Source: CAZUDI01 sp964618975 (GTDB lineage: Bacteria; Desulfobacterota; Desulfomonilia; UBA1062). Taken from it: a stretch of DNA of 19,818 bases. The notes beneath the pieces are model-generated. The model was not told where the DNA came from. It searched no databases and saw only the letters and a list, made by a program, of their open reading frames with translations. Below are positions 7,460 to 13,143 of the stretch, piece by piece. The stretch's first letter is position 1. Each line of letters starts with the position of its first letter. Location of the stretch: contig CAZUDI010000068.1 of the NCBI GenBank assembly GCA_964618975.1, forward strand, positions 1 through 19,818, in the 5' to 3' direction. The translations under genes were made by a program, and so were the position numbers.

Positions 7460-8074
7460 TCATTCCCGGGTGAGCCGGCGGGCGATATCGGCCACGTGCC
7501 GGCCCTGGAAGCGCGCGCCTTCCAGGTCCACCGGCGTGGGGGCCAGATCCCCGGTACTCCCCGCCACGGTAGAGGCCCCGTAGGGCGAGCAGCCTGCCAC
7601 GGCATCGGTGCGCATCTGGCCCTTGAAGGCATAGGGCAGGCCCACCACGATCATGCCGTGGTGCAGCAGGGTGAGGTGAGAGCTCAGGATCGTCGACTCC
7701 TGGCCGCCGTGCTGCGTGCCCGTGCTGGTGAAGACGCTGCCCACCTTGCCCACCAGGGCGCCCCGGGACCACAGCCCGCCGGTGGCGTCCAGGAACTGGC
7801 GCATCTGGCCGCACATGTTGCCGAAGCGCGTGGGCGCGCCGAGGATGATGGCCGCGGCCTGTTCCAGCTCCTCCAGGGTGCAGACCGGCACGGAGGCCTG
7901 GGCCGCCTGGGCCTCTTTTGCGCCCATGCGGTCGATGACCTCGGGCGGCAGGGTCTCCGGCACGCGCCGCAGGTCCGCCACTGCCCCCTGCACCTCGCGC
8001 GCGCCCTCTGCCACGGCCTCGGCCAGGCGCCGCACGTGCCCGAATAGCGAGTAATAGACCACGAGAACCTGCAT
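7460..8074 (-). CDS. wrbA: WrbA-like flavodoxin-fold NAD(P)H:quinone oxidoreductase
   Basis: A 204-residue protein, the usual length for WrbA. Flavodoxin-fold FMN sites are visible: YSLFGHV (8-14), PTRFGNMCGQ (81-90), TSTGTQHGGQE (116-126) and GCSPYGAS (161-168). The family performs two-electron reduction of quinones with NAD(P)H on FMN, in the cytoplasm, limiting semiquinone and oxidative stress. The start at 8074 is chosen for the AAGGGAGGT site and for the canonical beta strand VLVVYYS directly after it. The frame continues upstream to an ATG at 8254, but that extension is low-complexity. It appears monocistronic. CCCGGG-CTCATT-CCCGGG at 7453-7470 overlaps the stop and may help termination. 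Confidence 0.93.
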   Translation of the reverse strand: MQVLVVYYSLFGHVRRLAEAVAEGAREVQGAVADLRRVPETLPPEVIDRMGAKEAQAAQASVPVCTLEELEQAAAIILGAPTRFGNMCGQMRQFLDATGGLWSRGALVGKVGSVFTSTGTQHGGQESTILSSHLTLLHHGMIVVGLPYAFKGQMRTDAVAGCSPYGASTVAGSTGDLAPTPVDLEGARFQGRHVADIARRLTRE

Positions 8075-8089
8075 ACGACCTCCCTTGGG

Positions 8090-8111
8090 CCGCGCGTCTC
8101 CAGACGCACGG
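8090..8111. promoter_or_regulatory. Imperfect inverted repeat upstream of wrbA
   Basis: CCGCGCGTCT and AGACGCACGG form 10-bp arms with one mismatch around a CC centre, ending 16 bp before the wrbA start and next to its ribosome binding site. The position suits an operator or a leader hairpin that affects translation. Confidence 0.4.
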
Positions 8112-8275
8112 CCTATATCCAAGGGTAAGGGTCTAAGGTTCCGGGTCAAGCAGGGGTTGCGATCCGGGGGAACACAGGCCGTTCTCGGTCCGGCCGCCGG
8201 GGGCCGTGCCCCGTGCTTCGCCGCTTCAGGGGCACCCCCCCGGAGGGCAGTCATTCCCCCCGGGGGGTGTGGCCC

Positions 8276-8440
8276 TCAGGACAGCTGGGCCAGGGTCTTG
8301 CCGTAGCCCGCCGGGGCGCAGACCGAGGTCAGGCGTCCGCCGGTCCCGTTATCCAGGCGTTCCAGCAGCCGCGGCCGTTTAACAGGTTCATGCTCTATGG
8401 GGGGAATCAGAAACTTGGTATTCAGCACTACCTTACCCAT
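8276..8440 (-). pseudogene. Truncated MalT-like LuxR regulator fragment
   Basis: From the ATG at 8440, 54 codons encode the N-terminus of a MalT-like regulator: NTKFLIPP, RPRLLERLDNGTGGRLTSV, then the Walker A motif APAGYGKT, followed by LAQLS and a stop at 8276-8278. The segment 8299-8376 closely matches 5516-5593 of the intact regulator, with a few base changes. After the P-loop lysine and threonine, small deletions shift the sequence and the remaining 850 or so residues are missing. It is therefore a remnant, or a source of a short peptide of 54 residues. CG-rich inverted repeats (CCCCCC...GGGGGG, 8230-8268) lie just beyond the breakpoint. Confidence 0.85.
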
Positions 8441-8488
8441 CGGTGCATCTCCCGGATCGACCATCTCACTGCCAGAATGATAGGGTCA

Positions 8489-8517
8489 GGTTTAGCAGAA
8501 TGCAAAGGATTCGTAAA
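8489..8517 (-). promoter_or_regulatory. Retained promoter of the truncated regulator
   Basis: On the minus strand, TTTACG (8517-8512), a 17-bp spacer, then TGC-TAAACC (8489-8494 being the -10). This resembles the intact regulator's promoter (GATTTAC...TGCTAA.CCTG), so promoter-like sequence is preserved upstream of the fragment. The inverted repeat in the spacer of the intact copy is not conserved here. Confidence 0.5.
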
Positions 8518-8553
8518 TCGGGTGATGTCCCAATATTATTGATATAAATAGGA

Positions 8554-8580
8554 AGGCAGGGCCATGGAATGACCCTGCCT
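8554..8580 (-). terminator. Rho-independent terminator of the PEP-CTERM gene
   Basis: AGGCAGGG (8554-8561) and CCCTGCCT (8573-8580) form a perfect 8-bp stem with an 11-base loop. On the minus strand it is followed by TTCCTATTTATAT. It lies 30 bp after the stop of the gene at 8610. Confidence 0.7.
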
Positions 8581-8609
8581 GTGTTACACAGTCTGTATGT
8601 TTATTCCAA

Positions 8610-9236
8610 TTATTTTTTCATCTTTCTTCGGAAGCCTGCCAGCCCGAGAAGGCCTGTTCCAAGAAGCATCAACGTTGCGGGCTCAGGGACCGGGGCCGGG
8701 GCCGATGCTTTCACCAGAAGGTTCTGGGCCTCGGGGTTCAGCAAGGCGATCGAATAGTCCGAACCGCTGTAGGAATTGTTGCCCAGGGCAGCGTAATATT
8801 GGTAGTAATAATAACCTACCGTTCCATAGTTGGTGTTGGTTGCGTTATAGGTAAAATCTTCACCATACAAGAGTTCCCATATCAGCAACTGGACAGCGGC
8901 GTTGGAATTCGCTGCCCCGTCACCATAAGTATCCATCAACCAGGCCGCCTGGGTCCCTTTTGTGATAGCGTCCAGTCCGGTCAGGGTGATTCCCGTGTAC
9001 CCGTAAGAAGGAACCCAGGTAGTAGCTTCAAAATCAACACAATAGCCGGTTGTCGCTACTCCATCGACAGTGAGATCAAACTCACCGGCATAAACATTCT
9101 TGGTTGCACCCTGGTAGGTGACGTTGACTATTGTCCAGGAATCTAATGAGACAATATCGATATTGGTTGCACCGGCAGTCGATGCAAATCCGACAAGAAA
9201 CAGCAGAACTATGTAAAACGATAGATACCTTTTCAT
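8610..9236 (-). CDS. PEP-CTERM surface protein with possible thioester domain
   Basis: A 208-residue exported protein. Residues 1-23 form a Sec signal peptide ending AGA. Residues 183-208 are a textbook PEP-CTERM sorting signal: VPEPATLMLL, a hydrophobic membrane segment, then a basic tail RRKMKK. Exosortase-type enzymes process such tails during export to the surface or extracellular matrix; no exosortase is in this window. The body contains GYCVDFE (Cys66) and AAVQLLIWELLY (Gln116), a pair resembling the Cys and Gln motifs of thioester adhesin domains (YCxD ... TQxAIW). A Tyr-rich patch (GYYYYQYYAA) and Asn/Gly/Ser-rich segments follow. AAAGGGG precedes the start. A sigma-54 promoter lies upstream and a terminator downstream, so it is a single-gene unit. 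Confidence 0.9.
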   Translation of the reverse strand: MKRYLSFYIVLLFLVGFASTAGATNIDIVSLDSWTIVNVTYQGATKNVYAGEFDLTVDGVATTGYCVDFEATTWVPSYGYTGITLTGLDAITKGTQAAWLMDTYGDGAANSNAAVQLLIWELLYGEDFTYNATNTNYGTVGYYYYQYYAALGNNSYSGSDYSIALLNPEAQNLLVKASAPAPVPEPATLMLLGTGLLGLAGFRRKMKK

Positions 9237-9273
9237 GCTGCGCCCCTTTCAAACGATCATATAAGCAGTTAAT

Positions 9274-9290
9274 TTGCAAAATATAGGCCA
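9274..9290 (-). promoter_or_regulatory. Sigma-54 (-24/-12) promoter of the PEP-CTERM gene
   Basis: The minus strand reads TGGCCTATATTTTGCAA. TGGC and TTGCA sit in exact -24/-12 register (consensus TGGCACG-N4-TTGCW). The predicted transcription start is near 9263, leaving a leader of about 27 bp with the ribosome binding site. PEP-CTERM genes are known in several lineages to be controlled by the sigma-54 activator PrsR and sensor PrsK, so the promoter type fits the gene. Confidence 0.75.
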
Positions 9291-9296
9291 CTTACA

Positions 9297-9310
9297 AATT
9301 CACGTGAATT
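9297..9310. promoter_or_regulatory. 14-bp perfect palindrome behind the sigma-54 promoter
   Basis: AATTCACGTGAATT is a perfect palindrome ending 7 bp upstream of the -24 element of the PEP-CTERM promoter. It is a candidate operator. It is too close to the promoter for a typical enhancer-binding-protein site. Confidence 0.45.
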
Positions 9311-9491
9311 GCTTTATGATATTATATAGTTGCCAGCATCAAAGGGGTTTGTGGCGTTCAGCCACCACCAGGAGAAGTAAAACAAACCGACGCCCCGCCA
9401 TCCCCCTGGAGCATTCGCTTGCTGATATAGCTATCAATATCAATAAGTTGAGTGCATATTTGCGGTTGTCGAGATTCTTAACATATTGAAG
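9311..9491. other. Intergenic DNA between the PEP-CTERM promoter and repeat copy 3
   Basis: No gene is recognised. The stretch is locally AT-rich, with a small GTGGC-GTTCA-GCCAC hairpin near 9350. An activator of the divergent sigma-54 promoter would be expected to bind in this region. Confidence 0.35.
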
Positions 9492-9577
9492 ATCATGGGT
9501 ATGAAACCCGGGGCAAGCCTTTAGCCCCCTGCTTGCCGCTGCAAGCGGCGGGGAATATGTCCCTCAGGCCATTAAAG
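9492..9577 (+). repeat. Dispersed intergenic repeat, copy 3
   Basis: Identical to copy 2 for its first 64 bp, then TATGTCCCTCAGGCCATTAAAG. Its outer stem is rebuilt as GGGGCA with TGTCCC (one G-T wobble) instead of GGGGCAAG with CTTGCCCC. Confidence 0.85.
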
Positions 9578-9756
9578 GGTAATTGGTAGAGACCAAAGGA
9601 AAGATATGTATGGCCTGATTGTCAATACCGTAAAGCTTTCTTGTCACCAGGAGCAGACCACCGGCGTCATGGAGGGACCCGCGTCCCATCGACTCCCCGT
9701 CAACCTCTCCGCCCCACACGCAGAAACCGGGGACGGCCCGGCATCAGCCCCGCACC

Positions 9757-9896
9757 ATGCCCCCCGGGGGGGGCATCCCGGGCGGCCTGGTGACCCGCAC
9801 CGTCACCAGGCCGGCACCAAAGGTTCACGCCCTGCCTCGTCAAGATGTAACGCCTGCTTGTCACCTCGGCGGGCCCGGCTCCGGGGTGCCCGCCGA
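9757..9896. promoter_or_regulatory. Cluster of three strong inverted repeats upstream of the reductase operon
   Basis: Positions 9757-9776 are ATGCCCCCC-GG-GGGGGGCAT (9-bp arms). Positions 9783-9813 have 12-bp perfect arms, CGGCCTGGTGAC and GTCACCAGGCCG, around a 7-base loop. Positions 9866-9896 have 9-bp perfect arms, TCGGCGGGC and GCCCGCCGA. They lie 50-220 bp upstream of the sigma-54 promoter, where enhancer-binding activators usually sit, but could also be terminators or repeat elements. Confidence 0.5.
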
Positions 9897-9918
9897 CATC
9901 ACTTAATTTAGCATGTAT

Positions 9919-9931
9919 TATCATTGTTTTA
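9919..9931 (+). promoter_or_regulatory. IHF-like site
   Basis: TATCATTGTTTTA matches the IHF consensus WATCAANNNNTTR with one mismatch. It lies about 43 bp before the predicted start of the sigma-54 promoter, inside an AT-rich patch, a usual position for DNA bending between enhancer and promoter. Confidence 0.35.
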
Positions 9932-9947
9932 GATATCATCTCGCCCC

Positions 9948-9963
9948 TGGCACAACCCTTGCT
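9948..9963 (+). promoter_or_regulatory. Sigma-54 (-24/-12) promoter of the geranylgeranyl-reductase operon
   Basis: TGGCACAACCCTTGCT matches TGGCAC-N5-TTGCW at every conserved position. Predicted transcription start is near 9974, about 72 bp before the ATG at 10046. Transcription would require an enhancer-binding ATPase, which is not encoded in this window. Confidence 0.8.
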
Positions 9964-10045
9964 GCCCCCCCTTGGAGGACTTCAAATCTCGTCAAAGGAG
10001 GGTCAGAGCTTCTATGAACTCCCACGCACAGGAGGTGAAAGAAAC

Positions 10046-11218
10046 ATGCAAACGATCGAACGTGAGGTAATCGTCGTCGGTGCCGGACCCGGGGGATCGG
10101 CCTGTGCTTCATACCTGTCGCGCGCAGGGATCGACGTGCTGCTGCTGGACAAGGAGAAATGGCCCCGGGACAAGCCCTGCGGCGACTGTCAGTCGGAGGT
10201 CAGCGTGATGCACATCAAGGAATTGGGCGCCATCGAGGAACTCCGCGAGGTGGGGTTTCAGAGCAGGGGGGCGCTCATGACGGCCCCCGATCACGCGGCC
10301 GCCTATCTGGACACGCCCAGTGAACGTTTCAACACGCCGCGGCGGGTTTTCGACAATCTCATGAAAAACACGGCCGTACGCCACGGGGCCGAGCTGCTGG
10401 AGGAGTGCTGGGTCTACGATGTCATCCGCGAGGACGGCTTCGTCAGGGGGGTGCGGGCCAAATACCAGGGCGAGTATGTGGAACTGCGCTCCAGGCTGGT
10501 CATCGGCGCCGACGGCTCCCACTCCCGGGTGGCCAAGGCCATCGGCCAGTTCCCGGATGACCCGACCTGTATCGCCGTGGTCGGCCGGTGCTACTACGAC
10601 GGGGTGGCCATGGAAGGCTACAACGAGATCCATTTCGATGAGAGCGTGCTGCCCGGCTACGTGTGGATCTTCCCCTCCGGCAACCCGGTGGTGGCCAACG
10701 TGGGCCTGGGGTTCAACGCCGACATCTACCTCAAGGAGGGCATGCAGGGCCGCCACTGGCAGCACTTCCTGGACTTGTTCATCCAGAACAACCCCCATGG
10801 CGAGCGCCTGAAAAAGGGCCGCATGGTCGGGCCCTGGAAGGGCTGGCGCATCCCCAGCGGACCCCAGGCCATGGAAAACTACGCCGACGGGGTCATGCTC
10901 ATCGGGGATGCCGGCAGCATGGTGCTGCCGCTTACCGGGGAAGGCATGGGGCCGGCCATGGAGACCGCCTCCATGGCGGCGGACACCGCCATGGAGGCCC
11001 TGGCGGCCGGGGACTACTCCGCCGCCTTCCTCAAACGCTATGCCGACCGGCGCCATGCCACCTACGATGCCAAATACCAGTCCATCAAGGCCCTGGAGGA
11101 TGCCTTCCGTTCACCGGAAACCATCAACGGCTTTGTCCATAAATTCAATCACGATGCGGCCTTCAAGCAGGCCCTGCTCGATCAGTGGTTCTTCTCGGAG
11201 GCCTCGAAGGGCGCGTGA
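10046..11218 (+). CDS. Geranylgeranyl-reductase-family FAD oxidoreductase, copy A
   Basis: A 390-residue flavoprotein. The FAD Rossmann motif VIVVGAGPGGSACASYL starts at residue 9. KPCGD (residues 43-47) carries the cysteine conserved near the flavin in archaeal geranylgeranyl reductases. PGYVWIFP (203-210) followed by VGLG corresponds to the family's substrate-cavity motif, and GDAGSM (287-292) is the second FAD motif. The family saturates double bonds of geranylgeranyl chains in lipids, quinones or pigments using reduced ferredoxin or NAD(P)H; the substrate here is unknown. The start is fixed by AGGAGGTG at 10030-10037; the frame extends upstream to 9959 but that part overlaps the promoter. 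It is the first gene after the sigma-54 promoter. Residues 110-355 are encoded by DNA identical to copy B. Confidence 0.9.
   Translation: MQTIEREVIVVGAGPGGSACASYLSRAGIDVLLLDKEKWPRDKPCGDCQSEVSVMHIKELGAIEELREVGFQSRGALMTAPDHAAAYLDTPSERFNTPRRVFDNLMKNTAVRHGAELLEECWVYDVIREDGFVRGVRAKYQGEYVELRSRLVIGADGSHSRVAKAIGQFPDDPTCIAVVGRCYYDGVAMEGYNEIHFDESVLPGYVWIFPSGNPVVANVGLGFNADIYLKEGMQGRHWQHFLDLFIQNNPHGERLKKGRMVGPWKGWRIPSGPQAMENYADGVMLIGDAGSMVLPLTGEGMGPAMETASMAADTAMEALAAGDYSAAFLKRYADRRHATYDAKYQSIKALEDAFRSPETINGFVHKFNHDAAFKQALLDQWFFSEASKGA
10373..11110 (+). repeat. 738-bp tract identical to 13467-14204
   Basis: Comparison by eye shows no base difference from the matching segment of copy B, in the same codon register (residues 110-355), including all third positions. 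It is bounded on both sides by sequence only about 50-60 percent identical at the protein level. Confidence 0.85.
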
Positions 11219-11265
11219 GCGATCGTTGATGACGATTGATCGGTTCGGCTTCGCGCCCGGGGAGT

Positions 11266-11298
11266 GCCCCCCCTTTCCCGGCTTCGAACCGGGGGGGC
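11266..11298. other. GC-rich hairpin between copy A and the Fe-S flavoprotein
   Basis: GCCCCCCC (11266-11273) pairs perfectly with GGGGGGGC (11291-11298) around a 17-base loop. With no T-run after it, it is more likely an mRNA processing or stability hairpin, or partial attenuator, within the operon than a full terminator. Confidence 0.45.
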
Positions 11299-11370
11299 AG
11301 GTGTTCCGGAAACCATGAGACGCCCGTCTTTCTTTATTGATGGCAAGAAAATCAGAAAGGAGATCCACGT

Positions 11371-13143
11371 ATGAGCTTTCCCGCACAGGAAATAAGGGTT
11401 CAGATTGGGGAGGGTAAGTCGTTCCAGGCGCAAAGGACGGCCTTGGCCGAGATCGATGCTCAGCTCTGCATCAACTGCGGCACGTGCCGCCGGGTCTGTC
11501 CGACCGAGGCGATCTCGGAGTACCAGCGCGTGATCTGCCGCTACTGTCCGGACTGTGCCGACGGGCCGCAGATGTTCTATGACGAGGGCATTGCCTATGC
11601 ATCCGAACATGCCTGCAGCCTTGCCTGTCCGCTGGGGACGATCCCCGAGGGGTATGTCAACAAGATCGCCGAAGGCCGCTTCGAGGAGGCCTATGAGCTT
11701 ATCGCCGAACTCAATCCCCTCCCCGGTGTCTGCGGCCGCATCTGCAACCATCCGTGTATGGATGACTGTAAGCGGGGCCTGCTGATCGACGAGGCCATCA
11801 ATATCCGCGGACTGAAGCGTTTTGTCACCGACCGGGTGGGCCCCAGGGTCAAACCCTTCGTCCGGAAGTTCGACGCCCGGGTGGCCGTGATCGGGGCCGG
11901 ACCGGCCGGGATCATGGCGGGATTCGACCTGGCACGCAAGGGCTACAGGGTCACGATATTCGAGGCCGGGCCCGAACCGGGCGGCATGATGAACCTGGGC
12001 ATCCCCTCCTTCCGCCTGGACAAGGCCGTGATGCTGCGCGAGATCGAGGCCCTGGAAAAGGCCGGCATCGAGATGGTCTACAACGCCAGGATCGGCAAGA
12101 ACCCGAGCATCGACGACCTGTTCCGCGAGCGCTTCGCGGCCGTTGTCGTGGCCGTGGGGGCCACCAAGGGCATGATCCTGCCCATCGAGGGGTCGACAGC
12201 CGACACGGTCTACGATGCGGTCGCCCTGATGGCGCGCATCAACAAGGAGATCCCGCAGACCGCCACCGCCACCAACCGGGGGATTGCCTACGGCAAGGTG
12301 GTCATCATCGGCGGCGGTTCGGTGGCGCTGGACACGGCCCGGGCCCTGCTCCGGAAGGGGGCTGCCTCGGCCACCTGCGTGTGCATCGAGGACGATGCCA
12401 CCATGCCGGCCATGCCCGAGGAGATCGCCGCTGCGGCCGCAGAGGGGGTCGCCTTCACCACCTGTGCGGCGCCCTCGAAGATCCTGACCGAATGGACGGC
12501 CGTCAGGGGCGTGGAGTTCCGGAAGGTCAGCGAGATCGAGTGCGATGCGTGCGGGCGCCTGAAACCCGTCACCATCGAGGGTACGGAGTTCAGCCTGGAT
12601 GCCGACACGGTGGTGTTCGCCACCGGACAGAAGCCCGATCTGCGCTTTCTGGCCGCCGGCGCCGGCCTGGAGCTCAACGAGGCCGGCCTGCTCGACTGTG
12701 ACGCCCAGACCCTCATGACACGGAGAGAGGGGCTCTTCCTGGCCGGGGACACGGTCACCGGCAGGGGTTCGGTGATCGAGGCCCTGGCCTCGGGCCGCAG
12801 GGCCGCCCTGGGGGTGGACAACCTGCTGCAGGGGCGCGGTCTTGTCCCCCGGGTGGAGCACGGCCTGACCACGGCGGACAGTTCCGAGAAGATCTTCCCG
12901 GTCATGCTGGAAAAACTCGCCCCCCAGGCGATGCCCGAACTCAGTGACCGCAGCACCTTCGACGAGATCGAGCTGGGCTACACCGAGCGCCAGGCCATCA
13001 GCGAGGCCAGGCGCTGCATGAAGTGCGGCTTCGAGGTCGTGAACACGGAGCGCTGCATCGGCTGCGGCATGTGTGCCAGTGTCTGCCCCCAGAATGCCAT
13101 CACCATGGCCAGACCGACGCCGCAGGAGGTGGAAAACGCATGA
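11371..13143 (+). CDS. Fe-S/FAD/NAD(P)-dependent oxidoreductase (GltD-like) with two ferredoxin domains
   Basis: A 590-residue protein. A ferredoxin motif CINCGTCRRVCP (33-44) is followed by further cysteines at 56, 59, 62, 82, 86 and 121-133 (CGRICNHPCMDDC), the Fe-S domain typical of GltD-like proteins. An FAD motif VIGAGPAG starts at 173 and an NAD(P) motif VIIGGGSVALD at 311; FATGQKP and GLFLAGD (454-460) complete the flavin fold. A C-terminal ferredoxin follows: CMKC (549-552) and CIGCGMCASVCP (562-573). It probably moves electrons between NAD(P)H, flavin and ferredoxin-type clusters. The gene lies 152 bp after copy A, has AAAGGAGATC before the start, and its stop overlaps the start of copy B (ATGA), so it is likely translationally coupled to copy B and could feed both reductases. 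A paralogous 5' fragment is at 1-601. Confidence 0.92.
   Translation: MSFPAQEIRVQIGEGKSFQAQRTALAEIDAQLCINCGTCRRVCPTEAISEYQRVICRYCPDCADGPQMFYDEGIAYASEHACSLACPLGTIPEGYVNKIAEGRFEEAYELIAELNPLPGVCGRICNHPCMDDCKRGLLIDEAINIRGLKRFVTDRVGPRVKPFVRKFDARVAVIGAGPAGIMAGFDLARKGYRVTIFEAGPEPGGMMNLGIPSFRLDKAVMLREIEALEKAGIEMVYNARIGKNPSIDDLFRERFAAVVVAVGATKGMILPIEGSTADTVYDAVALMARINKEIPQTATATNRGIAYGKVVIIGGGSVALDTARALLRKGAASATCVCIEDDATMPAMPEEIAAAAAEGVAFTTCAAPSKILTEWTAVRGVEFRKVSEIECDACGRLKPVTIEGTEFSLDADTVVFATGQKPDLRFLAAGAGLELNEAGLLDCDAQTLMTRREGLFLAGDTVTGRGSVIEALASGRRAALGVDNLLQGRGLVPRVEHGLTTADSSEKIFPVMLEKLAPQAMPELSDRSTFDEIELGYTERQAISEARRCMKCGFEVVNTERCIGCGMCASVCPQNAITMARPTPQEVENA

Noticed and set aside
9757..9776. GC-rich palindromes considered as insertion-sequence ends.
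   Set aside because: No transposase gene or target-site duplication is visible; similar C-run/G-run hairpins occur at several intergenic sites without associated mobile genes.
9606..9939. Short open frames on both strands of the intergenic region before the reductase operon.
   Set aside because: They run through several perfect palindromes, lack ribosome binding sites and encode low-complexity Pro/Arg/Gly-rich sequence.
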